In this document: in pieces, positions 7,682-16,369 of the stretch | Layout of the letters: every line of letters starts with the position of its first letter | How positions within the stretch are numbered: the stretch's first letter is position 1 | Notes under the pieces: model-generated | The model's database searches: none | Seen by the model: only the letters and a program-made list of their open reading frames with translations | What the model was told of the DNA's origin: nothing | Translations under genes and position numbers: made by a program | Assembly: GCF_001514115.1 (NCBI RefSeq) | Contig: NZ_KQ948467.1 | Location: 36,518 to 100,517, forward strand | Origin: Streptomyces olivochromogenes | GTDB taxonomy: Bacteria; Actinomycetota; Actinomycetes; Streptomycetales; Streptomycetaceae | DNA length: 64,000 nucleotides | Direction of reading: 5' to 3'

Positions 7682-9594
7682 GACGGCACCGTCCCCGGCA
7701 GCGGGCCGCCCGCCCGGACGGGGCCGGGCACGGCGTGCAACCGGTGGAGACCGGCGTACGCACCGCCGCGCGCGAGCAGGTCGTCGTGGGTACCGGTCTC
7801 CAGGATCCGCCCGTGGTCGAGTACGACGATCCGCGTGGCGTCGCGGACGGTGAGGAGGTTGTGCGAAATGACGACGGTGGTCCGCCCGGCCATCAGGCGG
7901 CGCAGCGGGTCCATGACGCGCAGGCCCGATCGGGCGTCGAGGCCGGTGGTCGGTTCGTCCAGCAGCAGCACGGGCGCGTCCCTGATCATCGCGCGGGCGA
8001 TCGCGAGGCGCTGGCGCTGTCCGCCGGACAGCGTCCGGCCGCGCTGGCCGACCATCGTGTCGTAGCCGTCGGGCAGCAGCCGGATGAAGTCGTGGGCGTC
8101 GGCATCACGGGCCGCCGCGACGATCTCCGCATCCGTCGCGCCGGGCCGGCCGTAGGCGATGTTCTCCCGCACCGTGCCGTGGAAGACCAGCGTCTCCTGG
8201 AGGACCACCGCGAGGTTATCCCGCACGTCGGACAGGGCCAGTTCCGGCAGGTCGGTCCCGTCGAGCCGGACCGCGCCCCGGTCGGGGTCGTAGAACCGCA
8301 ACAGCAGCTTGGCGGCGGTGGACTTGCCGGCGCCGCTGGCCCCGACCAGCGCCAGGGTCTCGCCGGGGGAGACGTGGAACGACACCTCGGACAGCGCAAG
8401 GGCCGGCGTACCGGGGTAGCGGAAGGACACGTTCTGGAACTCGACCTCGCCGCGGGCCCGGCCGATCCGGCGGGCGTCGGCGGACTCGACGACCTGGGGA
8501 CGCTGGTCCAGCAACTCGATGATCCGTTCCGCGGAGGCCGACGCGGCGTAGAAGGTGCTGCCGAGCCGGGACAGGTCGCGGATCGGGCTGTAGAGCTTGC
8601 CGATCAGGGCCAGGAAGACCAGCAGTCCGCCCAGCGTGAGCTGGCCCTGCGCCAGCTTCCAGGTGCCCAGGCCCATGACGGCGAGGCCACCGGACACCTC
8701 GATGAGCTCGACCACCGGCCGGTAGACGGCACGGATGCGGGCCGTGGTCATCGAGGCCTGGAACTTGCCGACGTTCTCGCGTTCGAAGCGGCGCTCCTCC
8801 CAGCCCTGCCGGTTGTACGCCTGGACCAGGGCCACGTTCCCCAGCGACTCCTCGGCGACGGCGCTCAGCGAGCCACTGCGGCGCCTGCGCTCCCGGGACG
8901 CCTCCCTGACCTGCCGGGAGAAGTGCCGGGCGGCGCGCCAGAACAGCGGCACGATGACGAGTGAGAGGAGCGTCAGATCCCAGCGCAGATAGAACAGCAG
9001 CCCGAGGAAGACGCCCAGCCGGATCACGTGATAGAGGCCGTCCGCCACGCCGGAGAGCAGGAACGTCTCGACGGCGTCGACGTCACCCGTGACGCGCGTC
9101 AGTACGTCCCCGAGCCGCCGCCGCTCGAAGAATCCGAGCGAGAGCTGCTGGACATGGCGGAACACGTCGGCGCGCAGGGTCAGCAGGAAGCGTTCGCCGA
9201 CCCATGTGGCCGTCATGTCGTCGGCGAACCCCAGAATGCCGGAGGCGACGACCAGTCCCAGGTAGGTCGGTGCGATCCAGAGGAACGGTCGTAGGTCTCG
9301 CGGGACGAGCACGTCGTCGACCACGACCTTGAAGAGCCACAGTTCGACCGCGTCGACCAAGGGGCCGGCGAGGCTGAACAGCACGAGCGGCACGAGCCAG
9401 CGCCGCCTGCCGCGGGTGTAGGGCCAAAAGCGCCGGAACACCTCACGCGGCGGCACCGGCGGAGCGGCCGTCACGAGAGGCGCGGCCGTCACGAGGGGTG
9501 CGGCCGTCACGAGGGGTGCGGCCGTCACGAGGGGCGGGGACTCCTTGCCCACCGACAGCAGCCGCTCCAGAACATGGCTCGGGACACGCTTCAT
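7678..9594 (-). CDS. ABC exporter, fused membrane and ATPase domains
   Basis: A 638-residue half-transporter of the type I exporter (MsbA/lipid or peptide exporter) kind. After a 45-residue N-terminal extension with four LVTAAP-type repeats come six predicted membrane helices (about residues 65-340) and a nucleotide-binding domain with Walker A GASGAGKST (about 417-425), signature LSGGQ, Walker B VLLLDEPT and the switch His in VVISHN. It would act as a dimer. Substrate is not given by sequence. Upstream is a gene for a His/Asp-rich 57-residue peptide and downstream, coupled through GTGA, a protein kinase. No clear ribosome binding site precedes the ATG at 9594; the true start might lie after the repeats. 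Confidence 0.9.
   Translation of the reverse strand: MKRVPSHVLERLLSVGKESPPLVTAAPLVTAAPLVTAAPLVTAAPPVPPREVFRRFWPYTRGRRRWLVPLVLFSLAGPLVDAVELWLFKVVVDDVLVPRDLRPFLWIAPTYLGLVVASGILGFADDMTATWVGERFLLTLRADVFRHVQQLSLGFFERRRLGDVLTRVTGDVDAVETFLLSGVADGLYHVIRLGVFLGLLFYLRWDLTLLSLVIVPLFWRAARHFSRQVREASRERRRRSGSLSAVAEESLGNVALVQAYNRQGWEERRFERENVGKFQASMTTARIRAVYRPVVELIEVSGGLAVMGLGTWKLAQGQLTLGGLLVFLALIGKLYSPIRDLSRLGSTFYAASASAERIIELLDQRPQVVESADARRIGRARGEVEFQNVSFRYPGTPALALSEVSFHVSPGETLALVGASGAGKSTAAKLLLRFYDPDRGAVRLDGTDLPELALSDVRDNLAVVLQETLVFHGTVRENIAYGRPGATDAEIVAAARDADAHDFIRLLPDGYDTMVGQRGRTLSGGQRQRLAIARAMIRDAPVLLLDEPTTGLDARSGLRVMDPLRRLMAGRTTVVISHNLLTVRDATRIVVLDHGRILETGTHDDLLARGGAYAGLHRLHAVPGPVRAGGPLPGTVPS
9464..9535. 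repeat. Four tandem 18-bp repeats inside ABC exporter gene
   Basis: The unit GCGGCCGTCACGAGGGGT occurs four times (9464, 9482, 9500, 9518) with one or two changes in the outer copies. It is in frame and encodes four LVTAAP-like units in the N-terminal tail. Copy number is likely to vary between strains. Confidence 0.95.
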
Positions 9595-9600
9595 CGCATG

Positions 9601-9668
9601 CGTCCGTCATCCGTCTGTCGTCCGTCCGTCGTCCGTCATCCGTCCGTCATCCGTGCGTCGACCGTCGC
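9601..9668. repeat. Simple CCGT/CCGTC repeat tract
   Basis: Low-complexity DNA made of CGTCCGT and CATCCGT units lies in the leader of the ABC exporter gene, between it and the His-rich peptide gene. It could act as an mRNA spacer or be a neutral slippage tract. Confidence 0.85.
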
Positions 9669-9727
9669 TCGGACGACGAAGCGGACCGGCTCCGGTCGGT
9701 CCTCCGGACGCCGGTCCGCTCCGGCTT

Positions 9728-9901
9728 TCACTCGTCGTGACCGGACCGGTGGTCCTCGAAGTCGGAGTGACGGCCGTGGTGCCTGTTCATCGAGTGGTCG
9801 TCGTGATCCGAGTGGTCGTTCCGCCCGTGGTCGTGGCCGCGGTCGTGACCATGGTCGTGGTCACCGTGTCTGGCAGGAAAGAGATCACTGAAGATGGCCA
9901 T
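9728..9901 (-). CDS. Small His/Asp-rich protein, putative metal binder
   Basis: A 57-codon gene with a strong ribosome binding site (GGGAGG, 6 to 7 bp before ATG 9901). After the short hydrophobic start MAIFSDLFPARHG, the chain is nearly all His, Asp, Gly, Arg and Asn: 14 His and 12 Asp in 57 residues, in HDHGHD, GHDHG and DHDDH clusters. Such composition suits binding of Ni, Zn, Cu or Co ions, as in Hpn-like storage proteins and His-rich loops of metal transporters; no specific homologue is recognised. It precedes the ABC exporter and kinase genes on the same strand. An 11-bp palindrome, GTATCGGATAC (9929-9939), lies 28 bp upstream of the start and may be an operator. Confidence 0.65.
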   Translation of the reverse strand: MAIFSDLFPARHGDHDHGHDRGHDHGRNDHSDHDDHSMNRHHGRHSDFEDHRSGHDE

Positions 9902-9928
9902 GGCATTCCTCCCGCTGGGGTGTGCCTT

Positions 9929-9939
9929 GTATCGGATAC
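9929..9939. promoter_or_regulatory. Palindrome upstream of His-rich peptide gene
   Basis: GTATC-G-GATAC, arms of five bases with one central base, lies in an unusually AT-rich stretch (9925-9990) between the WYL regulator and the small His-rich gene. It is a plausible regulator site overlapping the leader of the small gene; the regulator is unknown. Confidence 0.4.
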
Positions 9940-9990
9940 GGTCCCGGGCGTTGTTTGGATGTCTTTTTGACGTAAATAGTTGGTTTTGTT

Positions 9991-11031
9991 CTATTGGGCT
10001 TCCTGTGTCGGTCCGTCGGTCGCGGCGTTGGCATAGCGGCGGGCCAAGTGCGCGAAGGCGTCCTTGAGTTCGGTCGGCCCGACGACCTCGATGTCGGCGT
10101 CGAACCTTCCGAGCGCGGCCGCCAGGCCGGCCCACGACCACGAGCCGAGGACGAGGCGGCAGCGGTCTGGGCCGAGTTCCTCGACGATTCCCTCGCGGGT
10201 GTGGCGCAGGACGACGGCGGCGGGGAGGTCGAGGATCACCTCGCCTCGGCAGGGCCAGCCCTCGGAGTCGCTGGACCCGTCCGAGCCGTCGGAGCCCTGG
10301 AACCTGCTGGTCACGAAGGCGGCCACGTTCCCGCCGGGCAGTTCACGCGGAGTGAAACGGGGGCCCGTGGGGGTGCGCGGGCTGATGCGGTCGGCACGGA
10401 AGGTGCGCCAGTCGTCGCGGTCGAGGTCCCAGGCCACGAGATACCAGCGCCCGCCCCACGTGACGAGGTGGTGGGGCTGCACCCGGCGCGGCGGAGCCTC
10501 GACGGGGTGGCCGCCGCCGGTTCCCGCAGGGGACGCGGGGGTGTAGTCGAAGCGCAGCACTTCGCGGGCGTGGACGGCGTCGCCGAGCGTCATGAGCACG
10601 CTGCTGTCGACCTGCGGGTGCGGCCGGGCCACGGGCCGTTCGACGGCGGTGACCCGGAGGGTTTCGACGCGGCGGCGCAGCCGCGCGGGCATGACCTGTC
10701 GGACGGTGTTCAGCGCGCGCGCCGCGGCCTCCTCGATGCCGGCACCGGTGGTGGTGGCGATCTGGAGAGCGACGGCGAGGGCGACGGCCTGGTCGTCGTC
10801 GAAGAGCAACGGGGGCAGTTGTGTGCCTGCGTCGAGTCGGTACCCGCCGTCCGGGCCCTTGGTGGCCACGATGGGGTAGCCGAGTTCGCGCAGGCGGTCG
10901 ACATCACGTCGCACGGTGCGCGGGCTGACGTCCAACCGGTCGGCCAGCAGCGCCCCCGGCCAGTCCCGGCGCGCCTGGAGCAGCGAGAGCAGCGACAGCA
11001 GCCGCGCTGAGGTCTTCTGCATGACGTCCAT
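9991..11031 (-). CDS. YafY-like HTH/WYL-domain transcriptional regulator
   Basis: A 346-residue protein. The N-terminal winged helix (LSLLQARRDWPGALLADRLD, then VSPRTVRRDVDRLRELGYPI) is of the DeoR/HTH_11 type. A WYL ligand-sensing domain follows in the middle (HHLVTWGGRWYLVAWDLDRD, then WRTFRADRI), and a WCX-type C-terminal domain (EVILDLPAAVVLRHT, then GLAAALGRFDADIEVVGP). WYL domains bind nucleotides, nucleic acids or other small ligands. An acidic Ser/Gly/Asp-rich insert (about residues 255-270) is non-conserved. It is divergent from a DinB-family gene, a very frequent pairing in actinobacteria, and probably regulates it. Start taken at ATG 11031; ATG 11022 and an upstream start at 11052 are alternatives. 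Confidence 0.87.
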   Translation of the reverse strand: MDVMQKTSARLLSLLSLLQARRDWPGALLADRLDVSPRTVRRDVDRLRELGYPIVATKGPDGGYRLDAGTQLPPLLFDDDQAVALAVALQIATTTGAGIEEAAARALNTVRQVMPARLRRRVETLRVTAVERPVARPHPQVDSSVLMTLGDAVHAREVLRFDYTPASPAGTGGGHPVEAPPRRVQPHHLVTWGGRWYLVAWDLDRDDWRTFRADRISPRTPTGPRFTPRELPGGNVAAFVTSRFQGSDGSDGSSDSEGWPCRGEVILDLPAAVVLRHTREGIVEELGPDRCRLVLGSWSWAGLAAALGRFDADIEVVGPTELKDAFAHLARRYANAATDGPTQEAQ

Positions 11032-11144
11032 GGTGCCCCGAGAAGCGGACACAATCTGACCGCTTCCCCTGCGACTGTTCTTCCGTGCCGGACAACAGCG
11101 ACGAACAGCCAGCCGACAGCAACGAAGAGAAGGACCCGATCACC

Positions 11145-11738
11145 GTGACCGCCACCACCACGCCCTCCACCCCCTCTAGGCCTCCCGCGCTCGACGACGA
11201 GCGGGCCGACCTGCTCGCCCAGCTCGCGACCGCGCGAACCGCCCTGACCAACACGACGCGCGGGCTCAGCGACGAACAGGCCGGCGAGCACCCGACGGTC
11301 AGCGCACTGTGCCTGGGCGGGCTGATCAAGCACGTCGCGTCCATCGAGGAGGGATGGATACGCTTCGCGGTCGACGGCCCGTCGGCGATGCGCTACGACC
11401 TGCCCGACGGTGTCAGCTGGGCCGACCTCACGGCCGGTACCGCACGCGAGTTCCCGCAGTGGGCGATCGACCACCAGAACGACTTCCGAATGCTGCCCGG
11501 CGAGACGCTGGCCGGAATCGTCGAGCGCTACGAGCAGGTCGCCGCCCGGAGCGAGAAGGTCATCTCCTCGCTGCCCGACCTGTCCACGACGCACCCGCTG
11601 CCGCAGGCGCCCTGGCACGAGCCCGGAGCGGTACGCAGCGTGCGCCGGGTGCTGATGCACGTCATCGCCGAGACCGCCCAGCACGCCGGGCACGCGGACA
11701 TCCTGCGCGAGACGCTCGACGGGCAGACGTCGACCTGA
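11145..11738 (+). CDS. DinB family protein (DUF664)
   Basis: A 197-residue protein with the DinB/YfiT four-helix bundle. Metal-ligand type histidines appear at the expected places: LIKHVASIEEGW, AIDHQNDF and ETAQHAGHADILRE. Such proteins are thiol-dependent (mycothiol or bacillithiol) transferases or detoxifying enzymes. I preferred GTG 11145, preceded by AGAAGGA, over the GTG at 11085, which would add a 20-residue polar extension unlike family members. Divergent transcription from the WYL regulator suggests a regulator-target pair. Confidence 0.85.
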   Translation: MTATTTPSTPSRPPALDDERADLLAQLATARTALTNTTRGLSDEQAGEHPTVSALCLGGLIKHVASIEEGWIRFAVDGPSAMRYDLPDGVSWADLTAGTAREFPQWAIDHQNDFRMLPGETLAGIVERYEQVAARSEKVISSLPDLSTTHPLPQAPWHEPGAVRSVRRVLMHVIAETAQHAGHADILRETLDGQTST

Positions 11739-11898
11739 CCGGTGGCGGACCTCGACCGAGTGGCGGCTGCCCGCCGGCCGCCGCCCGGTCCCGGCCGCGG
11801 GACCCGCACGGAATCGATCAAGACCGGCACGGAACCGAAGGGAACGGCGTCACCGTGAAGATGTGCGAACCGAGGCGGACCGGCATCGGCGTGACCCG

Positions 11899-12999
11899 AT
11901 GACCGTTCTCGACGCCCGGGCCCTCAACCGCGCGACACTCGCCCGACAACTGCTGCTCGACCACGCCGACCTACCGGTCCTCGACGCCGTCGCGCACCTG
12001 TGCGGTCTCCAGGCACAGGAACCGCAGGAACCGTACGTCGGACTCTGGTCCCGGCTGCGGGCGTTCGACCCTGCGGGGCTCTCGGACCTGCTGACCGGGC
12101 GGAGCGTGGTGCGGACCCATCTCATGCGCCGCACCGTCCACCTCCTCACCGCCGACGACGCCCTGGCCTGGCGGTCCCGCCACGACGCCATGCTGCGCCA
12201 ACGGGTGCTCGGCACCTACCGCCGCGAGCTGGACGGGATCGATCTGGACGAACTCGCGGCGGCGGGCCGGGCGGTGATGGCCGACGACGAACCCCGCTCG
12301 ATGACCGAGCTCGCGCGGGCGCTCGCCGAGCGCTGGCCGGCACCGGGACCGCGGGCCCTGGGGGAGATGCTGATCGCCGCCCTCGTCCCGATGGCACAGC
12401 TGCCGCCGCGGGGCCTGTGGCGCACGAAGGCGGGAGTGCGCAACATGCCGCTCTCGTCCTGGCTGGGCCGGGAGATCGACCCACCGACCCAGGACGGCTC
12501 CGATCCCGTGGGCCAGGCGCTCGCACGGCGCTATCTGGCCGCGTTCGGCCCCGCCGCCTCGGCCGACCTGCGCGCCTGGTGCGGCCTCGCCGGACTGCCG
12601 GCCGCGGTGGCGGCGATACGAGAGGAACTGGTCACCTTCCGCGACGAGCGAGGCCGGGAACTGCTGGACCTCCCCGGCATGCCGCGCCCCGACCCCGACA
12701 CACCCGCCCCGGTCCGGTTCCTGCCGGCGTTCGACAACGCGCTCCTCGGCTACCACGACCGCGGCCGGATCGTCGACGACGCCCACCGCGGGCTGTCGGT
12801 CGCGGGCGCCCGCGTCGTCCTCGTCGACGCCAGGGTCGCCGCGACCTGGAGTGTCGAGGCAGGCACCGTGAACGTCACGCCGCTGCGCCGCTTCTCCTCG
12901 GCCGAGCGCACCGCCGTCGCCGAACAGGGAGAGGAACTGGCGTCGTTCCTCTCCGACAGCGAGAGCCGTCGCGTACGGGTTGCGGCGGCTCCCGGCTGA
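11899..12999 (+). CDS. Winged-helix DNA-binding protein, AlkZ-like DNA glycosylase family (HTH_42)
   Basis: A 366-residue protein of the PF06224 family made of tandem winged-helix domains. The N-terminal LCGLQAQEPQEP carries the Q-x-Q catalytic signature described for AlkZ, the Streptomyces glycosylase that unhooks azinomycin interstrand crosslinks, and its YcaQ relatives. RSVVRTHLMRRTVHLLTADD is the next conserved block, and FLPAFDNALLGYHDR lies near the C-terminus. The predicted role is excision of bulky alkylated purines. AlkZ itself is encoded with azinomycin biosynthesis; here no such cluster is visible, so this is a house-keeping or environmental paralogue. It starts at ATG 11899 and is convergent, 13 bp apart, with the phosphotransferase gene. 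Confidence 0.85.
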   Translation: MTVLDARALNRATLARQLLLDHADLPVLDAVAHLCGLQAQEPQEPYVGLWSRLRAFDPAGLSDLLTGRSVVRTHLMRRTVHLLTADDALAWRSRHDAMLRQRVLGTYRRELDGIDLDELAAAGRAVMADDEPRSMTELARALAERWPAPGPRALGEMLIAALVPMAQLPPRGLWRTKAGVRNMPLSSWLGREIDPPTQDGSDPVGQALARRYLAAFGPAASADLRAWCGLAGLPAAVAAIREELVTFRDERGRELLDLPGMPRPDPDTPAPVRFLPAFDNALLGYHDRGRIVDDAHRGLSVAGARVVLVDARVAATWSVEAGTVNVTPLRRFSSAERTAVAEQGEELASFLSDSESRRVRVAAAPG

Positions 13000-13012
13000 G
13001 GGGCACGCCCAT

Positions 13013-14020
13013 TCACCGCATGGCATCGAGCTCGGCGGCCAGCCGGGACACGACCTCCAACTCCGGCATGCCGCGCAGGGAAGCGACGACCTGCCGGCTC
13101 GCGAACTCGCGCTGCGCGGCGGTCACGGTCTGGTCGATGGCGCACTCGGCCTGTACGTAGACGAAGTTCAGGGCCGTCGCGAAAAGCATCGAGAACGACT
13201 GAGGACCCGTGATGGCGGCGCGGCCTCCGGCACTCCGATAGGCCCGCGCCAGCCGCCGGGCGGAATCGATGTCCACGTGGTTGCCGCCCGACCATACGTA
13301 CACGGCGCGTGCGAACTCGCGTTCCGCCGAGGTGACCCCGGCGTTGTCCCAGTCGAGGAGGACCGGCCCGTCCCGGCCGACCAGAACGTTCTGGGGCTGC
13401 AGGTCGAGATGCGATGTCACCAGATCGCCAGGGTCGGCCGGTGTCACCCAGTGCGCCAACTCCGCCGCGGAAGTGTCGATGAACCGCCCCAGCGCCTCCG
13501 CCCACGGCAGGCCGGCCTGACGAACCTGCTTGTGCAGGGCCTTCCACTCGACGTCCTGAGGTGACCGCTCGTACCAGGAATTCGGTGTTTCGCTCGCGTC
13601 CCCTCCCGCCGTGTGGAGCAGCGCCATGGTCCGGCCGAACCAGTCCAGGATGCCCGGATCGGACGCGTCCGCCTTGGCGCCGTCGATCCAGTCGTACAGC
13701 TTCACGTAGGACCCGCCCGAAGAACCCGAAGGACCTGGAGAACCCGAAGAAGTGGTGGCGTGTGAGACGTACGCACCGTGGCGATTGGTGAAGAGCCGCG
13801 GTGACGCGATGCCCAGGTCCTCCGCGGACTGCCGTAACGCGGCCTCCCGGCGGACCTGTTCCTCGTCGCAGCCGAAGAGGAGCTCCTTCACCGCCCATGA
13901 GGAGCCGTTCCCGGAGAACCTCCAGATCTGGCCCAACGCGCCACGGGTGACGGGCGCCAACGCCCATGACCCGGCGCCGAGTTGGTAGGTCTCCGCTATG
14001 AAGTCGGCTGTGAGGTGCAT
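13013..14020 (-). CDS. APH-like phosphotransferase
   Basis: A 335-residue protein with the aminoglycoside/choline kinase fold. The nucleotide-binding Lys is in SWAVKELLF, the catalytic loop is HLDLQPQNVL (Asp and Asn present) and the metal-binding motif is VLLDWDNAG. A low-complexity insert rich in Ser, Gly and Pro (about residues 91-104) interrupts the N-lobe-to-hinge region, just before YVKLYDWIDGAK, and is probably a loop. Substrate cannot be predicted; such singletons may phosphorylate antibiotics, sugars or small alcohols. The start ATG 14020 lies opposite a divergent acyltransferase gene with about 170 bp between them. Confidence 0.83.
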   Translation of the reverse strand: MHLTADFIAETYQLGAGSWALAPVTRGALGQIWRFSGNGSSWAVKELLFGCDEEQVRREAALRQSAEDLGIASPRLFTNRHGAYVSHATTSSGSPGPSGSSGGSYVKLYDWIDGAKADASDPGILDWFGRTMALLHTAGGDASETPNSWYERSPQDVEWKALHKQVRQAGLPWAEALGRFIDTSAAELAHWVTPADPGDLVTSHLDLQPQNVLVGRDGPVLLDWDNAGVTSAEREFARAVYVWSGGNHVDIDSARRLARAYRSAGGRAAITGPQSFSMLFATALNFVYVQAECAIDQTVTAAQREFASRQVVASLRGMPELEVVSRLAAELDAMR

Positions 14021-14190
14021 TCAGGAACCTCTCCGGACGCTGATGACCAGGCTTCGTGGTCGGGCCGGTTGAGTCGACCTCGTCCCAGCCCGAACGAGCT
14101 CAATCCAACAACAACTCTTGAGTGAGCCACGAGCACGCGACTGTACAAAGAGCGGGCCGCTGCAGGACGACACTAGAGAAAGGAAATCCC

Positions 14191-15360
14191 GTGGCCACTG
14201 AGCAAGTACTGACCGGCTCCGCGCCGGCCGACGAGAGCGGCCGAGCCGCCGAGCCCAAGCGCCCCCGCGTCTCCCGGCTGCCCTCCCTCACCGGCCTGCG
14301 GTTCCCCGCCGCGCTGGCCGTCTTCGCCCACCACGCCTTCCTCCCGATACCCCCGCTGCGGCTGCTGTCCGACGACCGAACCGAGTACCGCCTGGCCGAC
14401 TGGACCTCGCAGGCCGGCGGCCTCGGCGTGTCGTTCTTCTTCGTACTCAGCGGTTTCGTCCTGACGTGGTCGGCGCGCAGCGGCGACACCACCACGGGGT
14501 TCTGGCGGCGCAGGTTCGTCAAGATCTACCCGAACTATGTGGTCGCCTGGGCGCTCGCCATGCTGCTGTTCGCCAGTTCCTACACCTCCACCCGTGTCTC
14601 CCTGGCCAACCTGTTCATGGTTCAGGTGTGGGTGCCCAGCTACTTCACCAACTTCAGTGTGGACTCGCCGAGTTGGTCGCTGGCCGTGGAAGCCGTCTTC
14701 TACCTGAGTTTCCCCCTGCTGCTGAGCGTCTTCAGGCGTATCGACGCCCGTCACCTCAAGTACTGGATCACCGGAGCGATCGCCGCGGTGTGGGCCACCC
14801 CCGCGCTGGCGTACGCCTTGTTCCCGAAGACCCCACGGGTGCCCAGCGGCCAGGACCTCTCGGTCTCGCAGTACTGGTTCAGCTATGTGCTGCCCCCGGT
14901 CCGTATGGTCGACTTCGCCCTCGGCATCCTGGTGGCGCTCGCCGTGAAGCACGGGCGCTGGCGCGACATCGGCATGTTCTGGTCGAGCCTGCTGCTGGTC
15001 GGCGGGTACGTGCTGACCTTCCACGTGCCCTATCTCTACGGTCAGCGCGCCGCGATGATCCTGCCGATCGCGCTGCTGATCGCGGCCGCGGCCACCGCGG
15101 ACATCGAGGGCCGCTTCACCTTGTTCCGCAACCGCACGATGGTCTGGCTGGGCGAGATCTCCTTCGCCTTTTACCTCCTGCACTACACAGCGCTGTCCAC
15201 GCTCCGAAAGGCCCTCGGCACCCACCAGATGTACTCCACGGCGACAGGCGTGGCGATGCTGGTCGGCACGGCCGCCGTCACGGTCCTGCTGTCCTGGGCG
15301 CTCTACGCCCTGGTCGAGGCCCCACTCGTACGCCGATTCAGCCGATCACGCGGCGCCTGA
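14191..15360 (+). CDS. Acyltransferase 3 family membrane protein
   Basis: A 389-residue integral membrane protein starting at GTG 14191 after AGAAAGGA. The N-terminal motif LTGLRFPAALAVFAHHAF contains the R and H residues of the acyltransferase-3 (OafA-type) active site, and GVSFFFVLSGFVLTWS is the second conserved block. About ten hydrophobic helices follow. These enzymes transfer acetyl or other acyl groups from the cytosol onto extracytoplasmic sugars, peptidoglycan or exported metabolites. A soluble partner is not encoded nearby, so the acceptor is unknown. The 3' end, including the stop codon, is tandemly duplicated. Confidence 0.9.
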   Translation: MATEQVLTGSAPADESGRAAEPKRPRVSRLPSLTGLRFPAALAVFAHHAFLPIPPLRLLSDDRTEYRLADWTSQAGGLGVSFFFVLSGFVLTWSARSGDTTTGFWRRRFVKIYPNYVVAWALAMLLFASSYTSTRVSLANLFMVQVWVPSYFTNFSVDSPSWSLAVEAVFYLSFPLLLSVFRRIDARHLKYWITGAIAAVWATPALAYALFPKTPRVPSGQDLSVSQYWFSYVLPPVRMVDFALGILVALAVKHGRWRDIGMFWSSLLLVGGYVLTFHVPYLYGQRAAMILPIALLIAAAATADIEGRFTLFRNRTMVWLGEISFAFYLLHYTALSTLRKALGTHQMYSTATGVAMLVGTAAVTVLLSWALYALVEAPLVRRFSRSRGA

Positions 15361-15394
15361 GTGAGCCCCGACGCGGCGCCTGAGTGAGCCCCGA
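15349..15394. repeat. 23-bp tandem duplication spanning a stop codon
   Basis: Two perfect 23-bp copies occupy 15349-15371 and 15372-15394, each containing GGCGCCTGAGTGAGCC. The acyltransferase stop codon TGA (15358-15360) is within the first copy, so the copy after it carries a silent second set of stop codons. Confidence 0.95.
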
Positions 15395-15415
15395 CATCGG
15401 TTCGTCCGGCGGATG

Positions 15416-16369
15416 TCAGATCGGGTAGTGGGCGTGGCCGGAGGTCTGGGCGGTGATCCAGCGGGTGTCGGTGAAGGCCTCGGCGCCCGCCTGCCCGCCG
15501 AAGCGGCCGTAGCCGGAGCTCTTCACGCCGCCGAACGGGGCCTGTGGCTCGTCCGCGATCGACTGGTCGTTGATGTGAACGATGCCGGTACGCAGGCGGC
15601 GGGCGACCTCCAGACCGGTCGCCAGGTTCTCGGTGATCACGCCGGCGGTCAGGCCGTACGGTGTGTCGTTGGCCAGCGTCACGGCCTTGTCGACGCTGTC
15701 GACCACGTGGATCACGGTCGCCGGGCCGAAGATCTCGTCGTAGTAGATCCGCATCTCCTTGGTGACGCCGGTGAGCACGACCGGACGGATGAGCGTGCCG
15801 GGCTCTTCGACCTGCCCGGTGCCCGCGGCCAGCCGCGCTTCCCGGGCCACGGCGTCCGTGACGAGCGCGGCGACCCGTTGGGCCGCGCCGGCGTTGACCA
15901 CGGGGCCGACCGCCGTGCCCGGGTCGGCCGGATCCCCGCACGGCAGGGCCCGGACCCGGGCGGCGAACCCGGCCGTGAACTGCTCGGCGACCGCGCGGTG
16001 CACGATGACCCGGTCCACGCACATGCAGATCGGCCCAGCATTCATGAAGGAGCCGAAGACGGCGGCGTCCACCGCGCAGTCGACGTCCGCGTCCTCCAGG
16101 ACGAGCAGGGCGTTCTTGCCGCCGAGTTCGAGGACGGCGGGCTTGAGGTGCTGCGCGGTCTGGACGCCGATGGCCCGTCCGACCTCCGTGGAACCGGTGA
16201 AGATGACCATCCGTACCCGCTCGTCGGCGATCAGCGCGGACACCACCTCGGCGGCATCGGCACGGTCGTTGGTGACGACGTTGAGCACGCCCGCGGGCAG
16301 CCCGGCCTCGTGCAGGACGTCCGAGATCAGCAGACCGCAGGCGATCGGTGCGTCCTCGCTTGGCTTCAT
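15416..16369 (-). pseudogene. Aldehyde dehydrogenase lacking its N-terminal third
   Basis: The 317-codon frame matches the C-terminal two thirds of NAD-dependent aldehyde dehydrogenases, closest to aromatic (salicylaldehyde/vanillin-type) enzymes. It has KPSEDAP, FTGSTEVGR, the general-base Glu in LELGGKNA, the nucleophilic Cys in NAGPICM, EIFGP and PFGGVKSSGYGRFGG. About 150 N-terminal residues, including the first part of the coenzyme-binding fold, are missing; homology begins exactly at KPSEDAP, two codons after the ATG at 16369. That ATG overlaps the MFS stop codon (ATGA), so the stump would be translated by coupling. I treat it as a truncated gene; a stable protein is unlikely, though not impossible. 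Confidence 0.8.

Noticed and set aside
9601..9668. CCGT-rich tract considered as a CRISPR-like or iteron array
   Set aside because: Units are 4 to 7 bp with no spacers and no constant length, so it is a simple sequence repeat.
6734..9901. Lanthipeptide or other RiPP cluster (small peptide, exporter, kinase)
   Set aside because: No cyclase, dehydratase or LanC-like domain is present and the peptide lacks Ser/Thr/Cys-rich core features; a metal-binding peptide is more likely.
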